Origin: JAWOJF01 sp046481785
GTDB lineage: Bacteria > Bacteroidota > Ignavibacteria > Ignavibacteriales > Ignavibacteriaceae
Reading direction: 5' to 3'
NCBI GenBank assembly: GCA_046481785.1
Contig: JAWOJF010000025.1
Span: 1 to 5,239 of the forward strand
DNA: 5,239 bases
Positions 4,752 through 5,239 of the stretch are shown piece by piece. The notes below the pieces were generated by a model. It was not told the DNA's origin. It searched no databases and saw only the letters and a list, made by a program, of their open reading frames with translations. A program made the position numbers and the translations under genes. Numbering within the stretch: the first letter of the stretch is position 1; every line of letters begins with the position of its first letter.

Positions 4752-4781
4752 GTCTCTCTTTAGCAAAGAGAGACTTTTTTT
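4752..4781 (+). terminator. Strong intrinsic terminator
   Basis: GTCTCTCTTT at 4752-4761 pairs perfectly with AAAGAGAGAC at 4765-4774 across an AGC loop, followed at once by seven T at 4775-4781. The T-tract is on the plus strand only. A 19-base GC-rich palindrome (4732-4750) sits directly before it. No plus-strand gene ends nearby, which is why an untranslated transcript is proposed for the preceding segment. Confidence 0.75.
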
Positions 4782-4853
4782 AATCCTAAATCCGAAATAT
4801 TTTTTGGTGCCGGAAGTAGTGGAGTAAGAGCAAGGGGGGAATTAATAATCAGT

Positions 4854-4889
4854 CTGCGGGATCAAAGGTATGATGCCCGGATCCCGCAG
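4854..4889 (-). terminator. Hairpin downstream of the DoxX-family gene, possible terminator
   Basis: CTGCGGGATC at 4854-4863 is exactly complementary to GATCCCGCAG at 4880-4889, a 10-bp stem with a 16-base loop. It begins 8 bases past the stop of the minus-strand DoxX gene. Neither side is followed by a good T-tract, so it may act as a weak terminator or an mRNA 3' end barrier, or simply be another palindromic repeat. Confidence 0.4.
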
Positions 4890-4897
4890 GTAAAATT

Positions 4898-5239
4898 TTA
4901 TGAACGCTGAAGTTTATAATTTTTTTCAGCAGAGCTTTCAACTTTTTTCAAAAGAACAGAATCTGCCGCATAAGCGCCGCCACCTTTAATAAAAAGAACC
5001 ATTGCTATTGCCAGGTAAAGGATGTGATACTCAAAGCCTTCACCTGCGGCCGTCCCGCTCCAGTTCATAAAAAAGCCGTTAGAAATATGAGTAGAGCCTG
5101 CTACAATCATTGTTACGGCCAAACCAAAAGCAGATATCCTTGTAAATAAACCTGCCAGAAGAATTAAACCGCCAATGGATTCGGCAAGAATATTAAGGAA
5201 GCCGAGCGCAGGGGGGATCCCCATATATTGGGAAAATGC
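4898..5239 (-). CDS. DoxX family membrane protein, 5' end cut by window edge
   Basis: The C-terminal ~113 residues of a DoxX-type integral membrane protein, a family of small four-helix proteins of 130-150 residues with poorly defined roles (some linked to quinone, redox or thiol-stress functions). The visible part begins AFSQYMGIPP, then FLNILAESIGGLILLAGLFT (helix with the conserved E..GG), FGLAVTMIVAGSTH, the characteristic loop FFMNWSGTAAGEGFEYHILY, and a last helix LAIAMVLFIKGGGAYAADS. The frame is open up to base 5239, and an internal ATG at 5222-5224 is not the start because family sequence continues upstream of it. The tail LLKKVESSAEKNYKLQRS is basic and cytoplasmic. It is transcribed towards the structured segment and is separated from the sigma operon by ~490 bases. 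Confidence 0.85.
   Translation of the reverse strand, partial: AFSQYMGIPPALGFLNILAESIGGLILLAGLFTRISAFGLAVTMIVAGSTHISNGFFMNWSGTAAGEGFEYHILYLAIAMVLFIKGGGAYAADSVLLKKVESSAEKNYKLQRS

Larger units (their letters stand above)
4501..4781 (+). ncRNA. Candidate structured non-coding RNA or repeat-derived element ending in an intrinsic terminator
   Basis: No convincing protein is encoded here; the open frames at 4542-4827 have no recognisable content. The plus strand folds extensively. GTTCC/GGAAC (4538-4550, 3-base loop) and TTATGT/ACATAA (4571-4588, 6-base loop) are local hairpins. A long-range helix pairs GGGACAGAGGGATT (4604-4617) with AATCTCTCTGTCCC (4723-4736), 14 bp with a single G-T wobble. Inside it, GGTGCG (4619-4624) can pair with CGCACC (4708-4713), or alternatively CCGCA/TGCGG forms a hairpin at 4707-4721. 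Downstream come GTCCCGCC/GGCGGGAC (4732-4750) and a T-tailed terminator (4752-4781). Boundaries are approximate and the 5' end is unknown. Alternatives are an interspersed repeat with palindromic ends or the remnant of a mobile element. I do not recognise a named RNA family. Confidence 0.4.

Noticed and set aside
4501..4781. Retron msr/msd or group II intron RNA
   Set aside because: No reverse transcriptase gene is in the window, and no domain V-like motif or conserved retron branching guanosine context could be recognised.
4542..4827. Overlapping frames on both strands (89 codons plus, 74 codons minus) as small proteins
   Set aside because: Both run through palindromes and the terminator, have no recognisable domain, and the two translations are equally unconvincing; RNA structure explains the segment better.

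Overview
The window looks like a metagenomic or assembled contig from a low-GC Gram-negative bacterium of the Bacteroidota/Chlorobiota group; Ignavibacteria is my best guess. The reasons are the AT-rich coding sequence, a sigma/anti-sigma/DUF4252 operon (a family typical of this group), a Lys/Asn-rich N-terminus on the exported proteins, and palindromes built on GGGCTTTAGCCC and CCACGAC...GTCGTGG. The first ~140 bases do not fit. They are about two-thirds G+C and encode, on the minus strand, an N-terminal piece of a proteobacterial-type Tex protein. They meet the AT-rich remainder across ~80 bases of unassigned, dyad-rich sequence, so a chimeric join is the simplest reading.

Layout. 1-139: Tex fragment (-). 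140-221: junction zone. 222-662: C-terminal third of an MFS transporter (+), its 5' part replaced by the junction. 663-1339: no gene. It is filled by a candidate 646-bp non-autonomous mobile element (676-1321) with imperfect 17-bp terminal inverted repeats, which contains a nested 24-bp inverted repeat and a series of REP-like palindromes. 1340-4406: five minus-strand genes in transcription order: ECF sigma factor, membrane anti-sigma-like protein, secreted DUF4252 protein, DUF4252-like lipoprotein, and, after an 87-bp gap, an exported alpha-acetolactate decarboxylase. 4407-4897: no convincing protein gene. It holds a possible autoregulatory ECF promoter facing the sigma gene and, on the plus strand, a strongly structured segment ending in a textbook intrinsic terminator. 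4898-5239: a DoxX-family membrane protein (-), cut by the window edge.

How the genes work together. The first four minus-strand genes are translationally coupled or nearly so (overlaps of 8 and 14 bases, then an 8-base gap) and look like one envelope-signalling unit. In this reading the sigma factor is held by a one-TM anti-sigma partner without a zinc motif, and the two exported DUF4252-type proteins are the regulated output or the periplasmic/outer-membrane arm. The acetolactate decarboxylase may be a fifth operon member or an independent unit; the sequence does not decide this. The least explained part is the plus-strand structured segment at 4501-4781, which has a 14-bp long-range helix, competing helices and a terminator but no downstream plus-strand gene in view. 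It could be a small RNA or a repeat-derived element.
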